The notes below the pieces were generated by a model. That model saw only the letters and a program-made list of their open reading frames with translations. It was not told the origin of the DNA and ran no database searches. From contig NZ_UWYY01000014.1 of assembly GCF_900608595.1 (NCBI RefSeq), positions 62,001-126,000 on the forward strand: a stretch of 64,000 bases of DNA, read 5' to 3'. The position numbers were made by a program, and so were the translations under genes. Shown here piece by piece: positions 1 through 7,929 of the stretch. Position 1 is the stretch's first letter; each line of letters begins with the position of its first letter. The DNA is from Promicromonospora panici (GTDB lineage Bacteria > Actinomycetota > Actinomycetes > Actinomycetales > Cellulomonadaceae).

Positions 1-110
1 ATCGGCGCCATGTCCGACAGGGTCTCGTTGACGTCGAAGATCAGGACCCGCGGCCTGCGCGGACCATCGGGGCTCACCGGGTGGTCAGAGCTGGGGATCG
101 CGACGTTCAT
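1..110 (-). CDS. Haloacid dehalogenase, type II-like, N-terminal fragment
   Basis: Only the first 36 codons lie in the window; the gene runs off the left edge. The ATG at 110 is preceded by a clear ribosome-binding site (AGGAGGAG at about 114-121 read on the minus strand). The visible protein carries an FDVNETL motif, the DxNxT nucleophile block of HAD-superfamily type II haloacid dehalogenases, where the first Asp forms the covalent intermediate. About 20 polar residues precede it. The family removes halide from short 2-haloacids or acts on related phosphate-free substrates; the actual substrate cannot be inferred from this fragment. The motif is directly visible; everything after it is outside the window. 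Confidence 0.75.
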   Translation of the reverse strand, partial: MNVAIPSSDHPVSPDGPRRPRVLIFDVNETLSDMAP

Positions 111-211
111 ACGGCTCCTCCTACCCGCCCGTCCTGGGCGCCTCAGTGTGCGTGTGAAAGCGCACCTCCGAAGGTACGCCGGTATTCGAGGGCGCTGAAC
201 GTCGCGCTGCT

Positions 212-1231
212 CTACCTCACGTTCGTGGGGTAGGCCGGGTTACTGATCGAGGACGTCGCCGTTCGGAGAGCGCCCGCGAGGAGCGCCTCGCCGGGGCCTT
301 GCAGCCATCGGTCGAACCGCAGGAGGGAGGGGAACATCGCACGCAGCGCGATGAGGTCGGCTTGGCCCGCGAGCCTGCCGTCGTCGACCAGTGCTGCCGA
401 CCTGGCGAGAACCTCGTCCTGCTCCAGCACCGCCTGCGGCAAACGGCGGTATCCGATCGGCCGCCCGGCGGCCTGTGTCAGCTGTTCGGCGATGGCGTTG
501 CCGGTCACGGCGTCACCGGCGATCTCGATGGTGCGGTCGGTGAACCGCTCGGGCGCGCCGAAGACCGCGGCCACGACCCGGCCGATATCGCGCACCGCGA
601 TGAACTGCATCGCCTGGTCCGGGCGCATCAGGAACGCCAGCTCTCCCCGGTCGAGTCCCATCCCCGGCGTCAGCAGGAGTTCCATGAAGGTCGCCGGCCG
701 GATGATGGTGCTGACGATGTCCAGGCTCCGGACACGGTCCTCGATACGGCTCTTGACGTCGAAGTGGCTGACGCCCGTCGGCGTCGGCCCGGCAGCGATC
801 ATCGAGCTGTAGACGAGGTGAGACACACCGCTGTGCTGGGCCGCCTCGGCCACGGCCGTGCCGTAGCGGAACTCGGCCTGGTGGCTCAGCCCGGTCCCCG
901 CCTGACCCGAGCTCGGCTGAACGCTGAAGACACCGTGAACGCCGGCGAACGCCGCGCGCAAGGACTCCGGGTCGGCGAGGTCTCCACGCACGATCTCGAC
1001 GCCCGCGGCGGCGAGCGACCGGGCACGATCGGCGGGCGGATCCCGCACGACAGCACGAACGGTCCAGTCGGCGGCGAGCAACGCCGCAACGACGGAACCT
1101 CCTTGCTGCCCGGTGGCCCCCAGTACGGCGATGGTCCGCCCGGTGCCGACGTGCTCCGTCGCGGTGGCGCCTGCCGCGCTGTCGTCGCACTGCACAGGAA
1201 CCGCCCTGTGGTGGATCGAGGTGTCGCTCAT
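212..1231 (-). CDS. NmrA-like NAD(P)-binding protein
   Basis: This 339-residue protein has a Rossmann dinucleotide-binding fold. The loop GATGQQG appears near residue 35 after a beta strand (TIAVLGATG), the GxxGxxG signature of the atypical short-chain dehydrogenase/NmrA-HSCARG group. Conserved family features follow, including a YSSMIAAGP stretch in the position of the usual YxxxK area but without a clear catalytic Lys, which suggests a redox sensor or quinone reductase-like role rather than a classical SDR. I chose the ATG at 1231, not the longer frame beginning at 1429, because the added 66 residues are low-complexity Arg/Ser sequence and would overlap the divergent TetR gene. The 49-bp gap to that regulator suggests TetR control. 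Substrate unknown. Confidence 0.8.
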   Translation of the reverse strand: MSDTSIHHRAVPVQCDDSAAGATATEHVGTGRTIAVLGATGQQGGSVVAALLAADWTVRAVVRDPPADRARSLAAAGVEIVRGDLADPESLRAAFAGVHGVFSVQPSSGQAGTGLSHQAEFRYGTAVAEAAQHSGVSHLVYSSMIAAGPTPTGVSHFDVKSRIEDRVRSLDIVSTIIRPATFMELLLTPGMGLDRGELAFLMRPDQAMQFIAVRDIGRVVAAVFGAPERFTDRTIEIAGDAVTGNAIAEQLTQAAGRPIGYRRLPQAVLEQDEVLARSAALVDDGRLAGQADLIALRAMFPSLLRFDRWLQGPGEALLAGALRTATSSISNPAYPTNVR

Positions 1232-1280
1232 GCCCCGGACCGTAACGGAGCGCCCCGTCCGCTTGACTAATGTGAGAGCA

Positions 1281-1904
1281 GTGACGACCGAAGTGAGAGC
1301 ACGGCTGCGTTCGGACGCGCGCGACAACCGCGAACGCATCCTCGCCGTCGCCCGTGCCGCGTTCGCCATCGACGGCCTGGATGTGCCGATCCGCGAGATC
1401 GCCCGGCGGGCAGAGGTCGGGGCGGCCACCGTCTACCGGCACTTCGCCACCAAGGAAGCGCTGCTGGCCGAGGTGTTCGCCGATCAGATGGCCTCGTGCG
1501 CCGAGATCGTCCGTCGAGGGCTGGCCGCGGACGACCCCTGGCGTGGCCTGTGCCTCATCGTCGAGCAGCTGATGGCGGTGCACGCTCTGGACCGGGGCTT
1601 CGCTCGCGCCTTCACCTCGCGGATGCCCGAACCGGCCGAGTTCGCCGCCGAACGTGACCGCACGCTCGCGTCGCTGCTCACCCTGGTACGGCAGGCGAAG
1701 GATGCCGGTTCGCTGCGCGAGGACTTCGTGCTCGAGGACATCAACCTCATGCTGTTGGCCAACGAGGGCATCCGCGCGGACACACCCGAGATGCGGCTGG
1801 CCGCATCACGTCGGTTCGCCGCGCTGATGCTGCAGTCGTTCCAGGCCCGGCCGATCCCGGTACCGCTGCCCCCGGCGGTTCGGCTGCCACCCGCCCAGGG
1901 TTAG
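1281..1904 (+). CDS. TetR/AcrR-family transcriptional regulator
   Basis: The 207-residue product has an N-terminal TetR helix-turn-helix (residues about 13-60: IREIARRAEVGAATVYRHF), the standard DNA-recognition block of the family, followed by an all-helical ligand-binding domain of usual size. The GTG at 1281 was chosen; another GTG at 1272 is possible. Upstream in-frame sequence overlaps the divergent NmrA-like gene and has no TetR similarity. The gene is transcribed away from that gene across a 49-bp gap, the usual arrangement for a TetR repressor controlling itself and its neighbour. The ligand is unknown. No convincing long palindrome is visible in the short gap; only a loose CGGAC/GTCCG pair. 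Confidence 0.88.
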   Translation: MTTEVRARLRSDARDNRERILAVARAAFAIDGLDVPIREIARRAEVGAATVYRHFATKEALLAEVFADQMASCAEIVRRGLAADDPWRGLCLIVEQLMAVHALDRGFARAFTSRMPEPAEFAAERDRTLASLLTLVRQAKDAGSLREDFVLEDINLMLLANEGIRADTPEMRLAASRRFAALMLQSFQARPIPVPLPPAVRLPPAQG

Positions 1905-1947
1905 GTCCGGGATCGCAGCGTGGGAGACAGCCTGAGCGGCCCTCGAC

Positions 1948-2862
1948 CTACAGGTGGTCCGAGTAGAAGTCGGCGAGCCGGTCAACCGCGGCGTCGACGT
2001 ATTCAGGCACGTCGTACATCTCGTAGTGTCCGGCGCCGTCGATCACCATGAGGTCGACGGGGTTGGGCGCCATCTTCCACAGCCGCATGCCGGACTCGTA
2101 GGAGCCCGTGTTGCCGATGCGTCCGGCGAGGATGACCTGGAGCGGCTGGGTCATGAGCTGATCGACCAGGTGGTACGCGTCGTAGCCAAGGAGCAGCGCG
2201 TCGCCACGGGAGAGGCGACGGTTCGTCGAGTGTTCGTTGCGACCCCGCTCGGTGCGGTAGTACGTGATCGCCTGGGTGGTGTCGATGTCGGTCAGGCCGG
2301 CCGCTGCGGCGTCCTCCAGGGTGTCGGGCAGCCAGTTCGCGCGGGTCAGCTCGCCGGTGCGAGCCTCCTCGGTGCGCGCGTCGGCCATGTCGTCGAGCGC
2401 GGCTGCCGGGCCGTCCGGCTGGAAGCCGCGGAACGACGTGCCCATGTTGCCCGGGACGACCGTGCCGACCGCCTTGATGCGGTGGTCGGTGCGGGCGGTG
2501 TGTACCGCGTAGCCGCCGCCGGCGCAGATGCCGAGGACGCCGATCCGGCCGGGGTCGATGCCGGGGATCGTGCTGAGGGTGTCGATCGCGTAGGAGATGT
2601 CCTCGCCGCGGCGGTACGGGTCCTCGAGATCGCGCGGCTCGCCCCCGCTCTGGCCCTGGTGAGCAGGATCGAAGGCGAGCGCCGCGATACCCCGGACGGC
2701 GAGGCGGGAGGCGTAGTTCGCGCCGATCTGCTCCTTGACGCTGCTGCCCGGCGTGGAGAGCACGACGGCGCGCCGTGGTACGGCCTCGCCGAAGTCGTCC
2801 GGCAGGTACAGGTCGGCTGCGAGCTCGATCGGCCCGCGCTGGATCGTGATGTGCTGCAGCAT
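1948..2862 (-). CDS. Alpha/beta hydrolase (dienelactone hydrolase-like, Cys nucleophile)
   Basis: This 304-residue cytosolic protein is an alpha/beta-hydrolase of the YcjY/dienelactone-hydrolase-like group. The nucleophile elbow reads GICAGG (about residue 112), so the nucleophile is Cys rather than Ser, as in dienelactone hydrolases. A late DGAGHYEMYD segment supplies the His. The oxyanion region STPGSSV near residue 36 fits the family. The ATG at 2862 has a GAAGGG ribosome-binding site. A MarR regulator is divergently transcribed 108 bp away, with a palindrome in the gap, suggesting induction by a small aromatic or electrophilic compound. Substrate not determinable from sequence. Confidence 0.82.
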   Translation of the reverse strand: MLQHITIQRGPIELAADLYLPDDFGEAVPRRAVVLSTPGSSVKEQIGANYASRLAVRGIAALAFDPAHQGQSGGEPRDLEDPYRRGEDISYAIDTLSTIPGIDPGRIGVLGICAGGGYAVHTARTDHRIKAVGTVVPGNMGTSFRGFQPDGPAAALDDMADARTEEARTGELTRANWLPDTLEDAAAAGLTDIDTTQAITYYRTERGRNEHSTNRRLSRGDALLLGYDAYHLVDQLMTQPLQVILAGRIGNTGSYESGMRLWKMAPNPVDLMVIDGAGHYEMYDVPEYVDAAVDRLADFYSDHL

Positions 2863-2903
2863 CTGACGACACCCTTCACGTAGTGTTGGTTCTATATCCG
2901 GTC

Positions 2904-2941
2904 AGTTCGAAACGGCCGTTAGTACAGTTACGAACTAGTTC
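2904..2941. promoter_or_regulatory. Palindromic operator candidate between hydrolase and marR
   Basis: The divergent gap contains a perfect 10-bp palindrome GAACTAGTTC at 2932-2941 and a further inverted pair, AGTTCG at 2904-2909 with CGAACT at 2931-2936. MarR proteins typically bind 16-20 bp AT-rich imperfect palindromes in such gaps and repress both genes. The assignment to the adjacent MarR gene is inference from position and symmetry. Confidence 0.55.
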
Positions 2942-2970
2942 AATACCGTACCATCTGAGGGAGGGCTCGC

Positions 2971-3399
2971 GTGTCCGTTGATGCCGCACAGCTGTGGACG
3001 CTGAACCATCGCCTGCTGACCGTCGTGCTGGACGCCTGTAGCGCCGAGCTGGCCGACCTCGGCCTGGAGACGAAGGAGTTCTTCGTGCTCGCCGAGGTCG
3101 CCACGTCGCCATACCCAGCAGAGCTGGCGACGGCGCTGGTGATCCCCAAGGCGAGCGTGACGGTCTACGTGCGCAACCTCGTCGCCAAGGGGTTCATGCG
3201 GCGCGAGATCGACGACGCCGACCTGCGGCGGCATCGGCTCGTGCTGACCGACGAGGGCGAGGTGGCGCGGGACCGCGCGCTCGGCGCGCTCGCCAAGGAG
3301 TTCGACCGCAGGCTGGCGACGATCGTGCCTCGCGACCGCACTGAGCTGCAGCGGATCCTGCTGGCGCTGCTCGAACCCGCACCGCAGGCGACGTCGTGA
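2971..3399 (+). CDS. MarR-family transcriptional regulator
   Basis: The 142-residue protein has the MarR winged-helix layout: a helical dimerisation segment, a recognition region (about residues 50-75, with PKASVTVYVRNLVAKGFMRR), then the beta wing DDADLRRHRLVLTDEGE with the typical D-x-R and LT-x-x-G positions. The GTG start at 2971 follows a purine-rich GAGGGAGGG ribosome-binding site. It diverges from the alpha/beta hydrolase, so it most likely represses that gene and itself through the palindrome in the shared gap. The effector is unknown. Confidence 0.88.
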   Translation: MSVDAAQLWTLNHRLLTVVLDACSAELADLGLETKEFFVLAEVATSPYPAELATALVIPKASVTVYVRNLVAKGFMRREIDDADLRRHRLVLTDEGEVARDRALGALAKEFDRRLATIVPRDRTELQRILLALLEPAPQATS

Positions 3400-3631
3400 G
3401 CGACCGTCGGAGACGGTCTGGCGATCTCGAGGGACTGTGAGCGCGCTTACGGAACCAGGCGGGCCGGGTTTCTAGGTTCAGAAGCACGTCGACCACGGAC
3501 CGTGATCGGTCCGGCGCCGTACGACCGCAGCCTCAGCGATCTGGTCGGCGAGCTTTCTACCCGCAGTGAGTCTTCCGCACCCTGTGGGCCTCACACGACG
3601 TGTGCGAGCACCGAACCGGTATCAAGACCCC
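3400..3631. other. Non-coding gap between convergent marR and DMT gene
   Basis: No supported gene is seen in these 232 bases. A short hairpin GACCGTC-GGA-GACGGTC lies just after the marR stop (about 3401-3418) and a second GGACCG/CGGTCC pair near 3500. Either could terminate marR transcription, although neither has a T-tract. Confidence 0.5.
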
Positions 3632-4498
3632 TCACCCACCCTGTTGTCCGTAGCCCGGTTCTGATGTTCGGGTGGCGTCGCCAGTAGCTGCAGGCAGTTG
3701 CTCCTCGGCCGTGGTGTTGGCTGGGCTGGTTGCCAGCGCGATGCACCCGGTCACCGCGACGAGGACAGCGATCGCGGCAGGCGCCGCCCAGCCGTCGCGA
3801 ACCGTGTCATCCAGGACGATGAGCCCGACGGTGCCCGGCACGAGCACCTCGACGACGGAGACCGTCGCGGCGACCGAGCCGACGTTGCCCTTCTCAAGGG
3901 CGCGCAGGTAGGCGAGGACAGCAGCCACACCGGCGGCCACGACGGCGAGGGCGAGCGGCTGCAGGACCGTGTCGAGAAGGTCGCCCGACGCGTGCGCGCC
4001 GCGGGCGGCGATCGCCGCGACCGAGTACCCCAGACCAGCGAGGAGCGCCAGGACGATGGGGTGCCCGCGGCGCAGGGACGCGGCGACACCGAGAAGGAGG
4101 GCGAACGCGACGGCCACGGTGGCGATCGTGAAGCCGGCGGGCGGTTCGCTCGCTGGTTGTTCCCCCGCGGCGACGGCGAGCACGACTAGTGCGGTGACCA
4201 CCCCGCCGATCGCCACGAGGTCGGCGTGCCGCAATGTCGCGCGAAGTACGACGCGCGCCAGGACGACGACGGCGACGAGCGAGGACGCGACGATGGCCTG
4301 CACGACGAACAGGGGGAGGCGGTCGAGCGCGAGCAGCGACAGCACCCAGGCGGCGCCGTCGAGCGCGAGTCCGCCGATCACCAGCGGGTGGTGGACGGCC
4401 CCGAGGCCGTGGCTGCGCCTGGTCGCGATCGCCTGCATGATCGTGCTGACCGCATAGGCGACCGCGGCGCCGACAGCCGCAGCGACCGCCAGGATCAC
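3632..4498 (-). CDS. DMT/EamA-like multi-spanning membrane protein
   Basis: The 288-residue product is almost entirely hydrophobic with about nine to ten predicted membrane segments, ending in a polar 35-residue cytosolic tail. Its Ala/Val-rich helix pattern and length resemble the drug/metabolite transporter superfamily (EamA-like) seen in actinobacteria. The start is GTG at 4498, which overlaps the stop of the upstream MprF-like gene (GTGA, shared bases 4495-4498), so the two are translationally coupled. That context suggests a role at the membrane connected with lipid or envelope modification, but no substrate can be named. No Walker or ABC motifs are present. Confidence 0.7.
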   Translation of the reverse strand: MILAVAAAVGAAVAYAVSTIMQAIATRRSHGLGAVHHPLVIGGLALDGAAWVLSLLALDRLPLFVVQAIVASSLVAVVVLARVVLRATLRHADLVAIGGVVTALVVLAVAAGEQPASEPPAGFTIATVAVAFALLLGVAASLRRGHPIVLALLAGLGYSVAAIAARGAHASGDLLDTVLQPLALAVVAAGVAAVLAYLRALEKGNVGSVAATVSVVEVLVPGTVGLIVLDDTVRDGWAAPAAIAVLVAVTGCIALATSPANTTAEEQLPAATGDATRTSEPGYGQQGG

Positions 4499-6168
4499 GG
4501 TGTCGCCCCGACGCCGTGCAGGAACCGCCCGATCACCGGAATCTCGCTGATCCCTTCGGCTCCCGCGAGCACGAGCGCCTGGGTCGCCGCGAGCTCGCTG
4601 GAGTCGAGGACCACGTACCGCGGGGTCCAGACGGGGTCGAACTTCTCGTTGAAGACGCTGAGAGTCGCCATCTGTGTCACCTCCGAGAGCCGGCGCAGCA
4701 CCGGCCGGACGAGCTGGTCACCGCGTCCGTCCCGCTCGCCCTCGAGAACTTGCCGCATCACGGCGAAATTCAGACCCAGTCTTCGCATCCCGCGCGCGGC
4801 AACCTCGTGGATCGACGCCGCGATCGTCGCGTCGATCAGACCGTTCGGCACGTCGTCGGCGACGGCACGACGACGCATGACATCGAGGGACCACCCGTCG
4901 ATCGCGGCGGCAGGCACCCACTGGCAAAAGGCATCGACCCGACCCGTGGAGGTGCGGGTCACTGCCAGCACGAGTCCCGTGTCGTCGGGGTCGAAGAGGC
5001 GCGAGAGCGTCATGGAGAAGCCGCGCTCGTCCTCGCCCCGGCGGGATTCGTCGCTCATCGCGAGGATCTGGTCACGCAGGTCGGGGGCGATCGTGGCGGG
5101 ATCGTGGAAGGTCGTCGTGTATCCGGCCCGCGTCACCCGGTTGACCGCCTGCCGCAGCGACTTGTGGGCGTGCCCAGCGAGGGTGAAGGACTGGCAGTCC
5201 ACGATGGCCTCGTCCCCGAGGTAGACATTGTGCAACCCCGACCGCTCGTAGACCGGCAACCAGTCCCTCGCGGCCGCGACGACCGCGATCGACCACCCGG
5301 ACACGGACGCATGAGCGACGAACTCCGCCCATACCATCTCGCGTTCGTCGGCGGGGCCGACCGGGTCGGGAGAGACGAGGCACACACCGCCTCGCACCGA
5401 GTGAGCGACGACGGAGCGCCCGACGAAGAACCAGTCCTTGTCGTCACGCAGTGCGAAGTAGTCGAGCGTGCCGCCGCCGTACCGCTCCACGACCGCACGC
5501 GCGTGTTCACGCTCCTCCAGGTGCTCCTCCGGACGAAGCCGGTTCGCGCGCCGGGGAGACAGAAGCCACCACATCGCGAGAGCGACCACCACAAGATCGA
5601 GGAGGGAGGAGACGGTCGCCGCGACGGTGACGACCGCCCCGCCGGGCGGGTCCTCGAAACGCATCTCCAGGACGATGATCGCGGCCAGCGCGAGGAGCCA
5701 CGAGACGACCAGAAGCCCTACGAGGAGCAGGGCGCGGCGTACCGCCCACCGCGTGGGGAGCACCGGGAACGCGTGCCAGCTCGCTGCGAGCCATACCGTT
5801 GCGGCGAGCACCACTACGGACGGTATGACGTCGAACCCGCGCGCCACGTGCAGGCCCGCTGACAGCCCGAGCGCCACCACCGCCATGGCCCATGCCAGCC
5901 GGTGACCATGGCGGAGTCCCCGCGCCAGGAGGAAGAGGACGAGGGACGTCGAGAGGAGCGTCGATGCGCCGCTACCCGGCGCGAGACCGGGCACGATGTC
6001 GCCGAAGATCGTGAGGTGGCTCCACAGGCCACGGATCAGCACCGCGAGAACACCGAGGACGCCGAGGGAAAGAGCGACGCGCGCGGAGATCACCCGCATC
6101 TGAGCACGCCGACGCTGCTCGTCGATCGCCGACGAGGGGGTGGTCGGCGGTACTGAAGACCGGGGCAT
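4495..6168 (-). CDS. MprF-like phosphatidylglycerol lysyltransferase-domain membrane protein
   Basis: This 557-residue protein has an N-terminal membrane domain of about six helices (residues about 28-200) followed by a cytosolic DUF2156/LPG-synthase C-terminal domain. In MprF proteins that domain transfers an aminoacyl group from aminoacyl-tRNA to phosphatidylglycerol, raising surface charge and resistance to cationic peptides. Visible family features include YGGGTLDYFALRDDK and FVGRSVVAHSVRGGV at the start of the domain and GDEAIVDCQSFTLAG in its middle. The shorter N-terminal region means it lacks the full 14-helix flippase unit. Start chosen at the ATG 6168; the open frame further upstream has no membrane or family character. 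It is coupled to a DMT-like gene that could complement the missing flippase (inference). Confidence 0.78.
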   Translation of the reverse strand: MPRSSVPPTTPSSAIDEQRRRAQMRVISARVALSLGVLGVLAVLIRGLWSHLTIFGDIVPGLAPGSGASTLLSTSLVLFLLARGLRHGHRLAWAMAVVALGLSAGLHVARGFDVIPSVVVLAATVWLAASWHAFPVLPTRWAVRRALLLVGLLVVSWLLALAAIIVLEMRFEDPPGGAVVTVAATVSSLLDLVVVALAMWWLLSPRRANRLRPEEHLEEREHARAVVERYGGGTLDYFALRDDKDWFFVGRSVVAHSVRGGVCLVSPDPVGPADEREMVWAEFVAHASVSGWSIAVVAAARDWLPVYERSGLHNVYLGDEAIVDCQSFTLAGHAHKSLRQAVNRVTRAGYTTTFHDPATIAPDLRDQILAMSDESRRGEDERGFSMTLSRLFDPDDTGLVLAVTRTSTGRVDAFCQWVPAAAIDGWSLDVMRRRAVADDVPNGLIDATIAASIHEVAARGMRRLGLNFAVMRQVLEGERDGRGDQLVRPVLRRLSEVTQMATLSVFNEKFDPVWTPRYVVLDSSELAATQALVLAGAEGISEIPVIGRFLHGVGATP

Positions 6169-6315
6169 GCCCTGATGATGACGGCGACGGTCACACACGT
6201 CCAGCGGGTGCTGCTCCGACCTGCTCAGGCTGACGGATCGAGGCCAGCGCCGGCACCCAGCCAATAGCCTTTGGTGCAGAGGGGACCGTACCGTCAGCGA
6301 CGTGAAAGGAGGATC

Positions 6316-6828
6316 ATGCCCGTTCCAAATCGGCCCCGGACGCTGCTTGACCGGGCGTTCTTCATCGGCCTGATCCTCAAAGGCCTCGACGGTGTGCTCG
6401 AACTGGTCGGTGGCGTGCTGCTGCTGGTCGTGACACCGGCACAGATCGGCGCCTTCGCCCAGCTTTTGACTCAGCACGAACTCTCGGAAGATCCGCATGA
6501 CTTCATCGCGAACAGCCTGCTGCGTCTGACCGGCAGTCTCGATGTTTCGGCCACCCTGTTCGGCGCGGTCTATCTGCTCGTGCACGGTGTGGTGAAGGTG
6601 ATCCTGGTGTGGGCGGTGCTCCGCGATCGCCTCTGGGCCTACCCGTGGCTGATCGGTTTCCTCCTGGTGTTCATCGCCTACCAAGGCTACAAACTTGTGG
6701 TGGCGTTCTCCTGGGGGCTGCTGCTCCTGACCGCGTTTGACGTCTTCATCGTCTACCTCACCTGGCGCGAGTACGGCATCCACCGCGCCCGCCGCGGGCA
6801 CACAGCGAGCGAACCCGCAGGCGTATAG
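6316..6828 (+). CDS. DUF2127 membrane protein
   Basis: The 170-residue protein has about four membrane helices and matches the DUF2127 pattern: an initial RAFFIGLILKGLDGVLELVGG helix, a conserved polar loop with histidines and acids (about residues 55-65), a middle YLLVHGVVKVILVWAVL helix, and a YQGYKL motif before the last helices. The ATG at 6316 has an ideal ribosome-binding site AAAGGAGG at 6305-6312, which rules out the earlier in-frame ATG at 6271. It is divergent from the MprF-like gene. The family has no established function. Confidence 0.82.
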   Translation: MPVPNRPRTLLDRAFFIGLILKGLDGVLELVGGVLLLVVTPAQIGAFAQLLTQHELSEDPHDFIANSLLRLTGSLDVSATLFGAVYLLVHGVVKVILVWAVLRDRLWAYPWLIGFLLVFIAYQGYKLVVAFSWGLLLLTAFDVFIVYLTWREYGIHRARRGHTASEPAGV

Positions 6829-7206
6829 GCGGTCGGCTGCGTCGAGCATAGATCCGCAGTCAGGACCAGAAGGTCGCTTGTCCTCCGCCCACGCACCACG
6901 TGGCGATGTGTCCCTGGCGGCGCCGGCGGGCCGCCAGTGACGCGCTTGACCCTAGTCCTGGTGCCTCTTCGTCACGACGAAACCCGTACCCTCCAAGGCC
7001 TGTCCGACAGCGGTATCGGCCCAGTTCTTCAGTTGTCCTCGGCTGATGACCTGTCCGCGCGAGCAGGGAGCGACGCAGGGGCGAGCGCTCATGTCTCCGA
7101 GGCACGCGCTCGTCCGGGCTCACCGGCACACGAACAAGCCGCTCGCGCGGTTCAACGCCTGGATCGGCGCAGGCGGCTGACCTGTCCTCAGCAGCAGGGC
7201 GACGTC
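6829..7206. other. Low-information stretch with possible gene remnant
   Basis: No full-length gene is seen. A short minus-strand frame (6952-7092) is listed separately. The rest has actinobacterial base composition but no frame with family similarity. Together with the broken flavoprotein next to it, the stretch looks like degraded sequence near the boundary of an inserted segment. Confidence 0.4.
6952..7092 (-). CDS. Short hypothetical ORF, possible C-terminal remnant
   Basis: A 46-codon frame starts at ATG 7090-7092 and ends at TAG 6952-6954. Its last 29 residues (RGQLKNWADTAVGQALEGTG then FVVTKRHQD) have the balanced composition of a real folded C-terminus, while the first 16 are Cys/Arg/Pro-rich and look accidental. 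I read it as a possible tail of a lost gene. I do not recognise the family, and it may not be expressed. Confidence 0.25.
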   Translation of the reverse strand: MSARPCVAPCSRGQVISRGQLKNWADTAVGQALEGTGFVVTKRHQD

Positions 7207-7542
7207 CTACGTGCGGTCAGGTAGCGAGTACCCGACGGTGGTGTGGAAGTCCGTCCGCAGCGGACGACCCAGGACTTCTGCGATCTGTGCCATCGTCTGG
7301 GGAAAGCTGCGCACCGCCTGATCGGTGGCGAGAACATGCACGTCCCAGCCTCGCTCGACGGCCAGCGGCAGCAGCTGTGTAGGCACCTGCCGAGTTGCTC
7401 CGGCGGCGGTCACCACGACGTACAGCACACCCAAGCTCGTGGTCCCGAGGCTAGTGGGTCCTGCCTCGTTGCCCGGCTCGGGTTCGTCTCTGGTGTCGAA
7501 TCTGCAGGCAACAGGTGGCGAGATGGTTGGAATGCGCGGCAC
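7207..7542 (-). pseudogene. Truncated flavoprotein (decarboxylase-like) gene
   Basis: The 111-residue frame contains about 65 residues resembling the N-terminus of actinobacterial flavoproteins of the phosphopantothenoylcysteine-decarboxylase-like fold: a first strand LYVVVTAAGATRQVP, then WDVHVLATDQAV and a LGRPLRTDFH segment. Intact relatives are about 170-190 residues and continue with a PATxNTxNK-type FMN-binding block. Here the frame stops soon after, at SLPDRT, and no continuation is found in other frames downstream. The N-terminal extension of about 35 residues is also atypical. It is most simply a truncated, probably inactive gene adjacent to the tRNA fragment at 7620. Confidence 0.45.
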
Positions 7543-7568
7543 AGCGGTAAAACCGTCCGAGCAACGAA

Positions 7569-7614
7569 GAAACCCCGCTTGACCGGAGCGTTTGCCCTGG
7601 TCAAGCTGGGTTTC
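7569..7614 (-). terminator. Rho-independent-like terminator after tRNA fragment
   Basis: A 16-bp stem (7569-7584 with 7599-7614, one mismatch) lies directly downstream, on the minus strand, of the tRNA 3' fragment at 7620-7653. The minus-strand transcript ends the stem with GGGGTTTCTTC. This is the position expected for the original terminator of a tRNA gene now represented only by its 3' end. Confidence 0.65.
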
Positions 7615-7619
7615 CGTCT

Positions 7620-7653
7620 GTGGAGCTAGGGGATTCGAACCCCCGACCTTCTC
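7620..7653 (-). repeat. tRNA-Ala 3'-half fragment, candidate att site
   Basis: These bases match the 3' end of the tRNA-Ala(CGC) gene at 12230-12302 over 34 positions with a single one-base gap (the run of G in the T-stem). The match covers the 3' side of the anticodon stem through the T-arm and acceptor strand, in the same orientation. Similarity stops at about the anticodon loop, and no cloverleaf can be built from the flanking 5' sequence. A terminator follows on the minus strand. This is the signature left when an element integrates into a tRNA 3' end. No integrase gene is seen, so the assignment as an attachment site is inference. Confidence 0.6.
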
Positions 7654-7929
7654 CCGGTGAAGCGAAACTCTTCGACGTCCGCAGGGCTGTCTGACGTAGC
7701 GACGCCGATCGCCCTGGTGAGCGTCAGAAACGGCGGAATCTCGCCGTTTCTGTGCGACGTGAGCCCAGCCTCACATGGATGGGCAATCATCGGCAAGCGC
7801 GGGCGCTCGTGGGCACGCGACCCGTGTCACCTTGCGTGTCACGAGCGCAATCGTGTCAGGAACCGTGTCAGGCTCGGCCTGTGCGGGAACGATCACTCCA
7901 ATCTGTCACCCGGCTCGATGGTCTGGCGC
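7654..7929. other. Gap with hairpin and direct repeats inside putative island
   Basis: No supported gene is seen. The gap holds a perfect 11-bp inverted repeat (CAGAAACGGCG at 7725-7735, complement at 7742-7752, six-base loop) and four CGTGTCA heptamers at 7823-7870. Sequence between an integrase stop codon and a tRNA in actinobacterial elements often looks like this, but no integrase coding sequence can be recognised here. Confidence 0.45.
7823..7870. repeat. Four CGTGTCA direct repeats, spaced 12-17-12
   Basis: Exact CGTGTCA copies start at 7823, 7835, 7852 and 7864. The arrangement is two pairs with 12-bp internal spacing, separated by 17 bp. Regular spacing of this kind is typical of protein-binding iterons or regulator arrays, for example recombination-directionality or integrase arm sites, but the binder is unknown. 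Confidence 0.5.
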
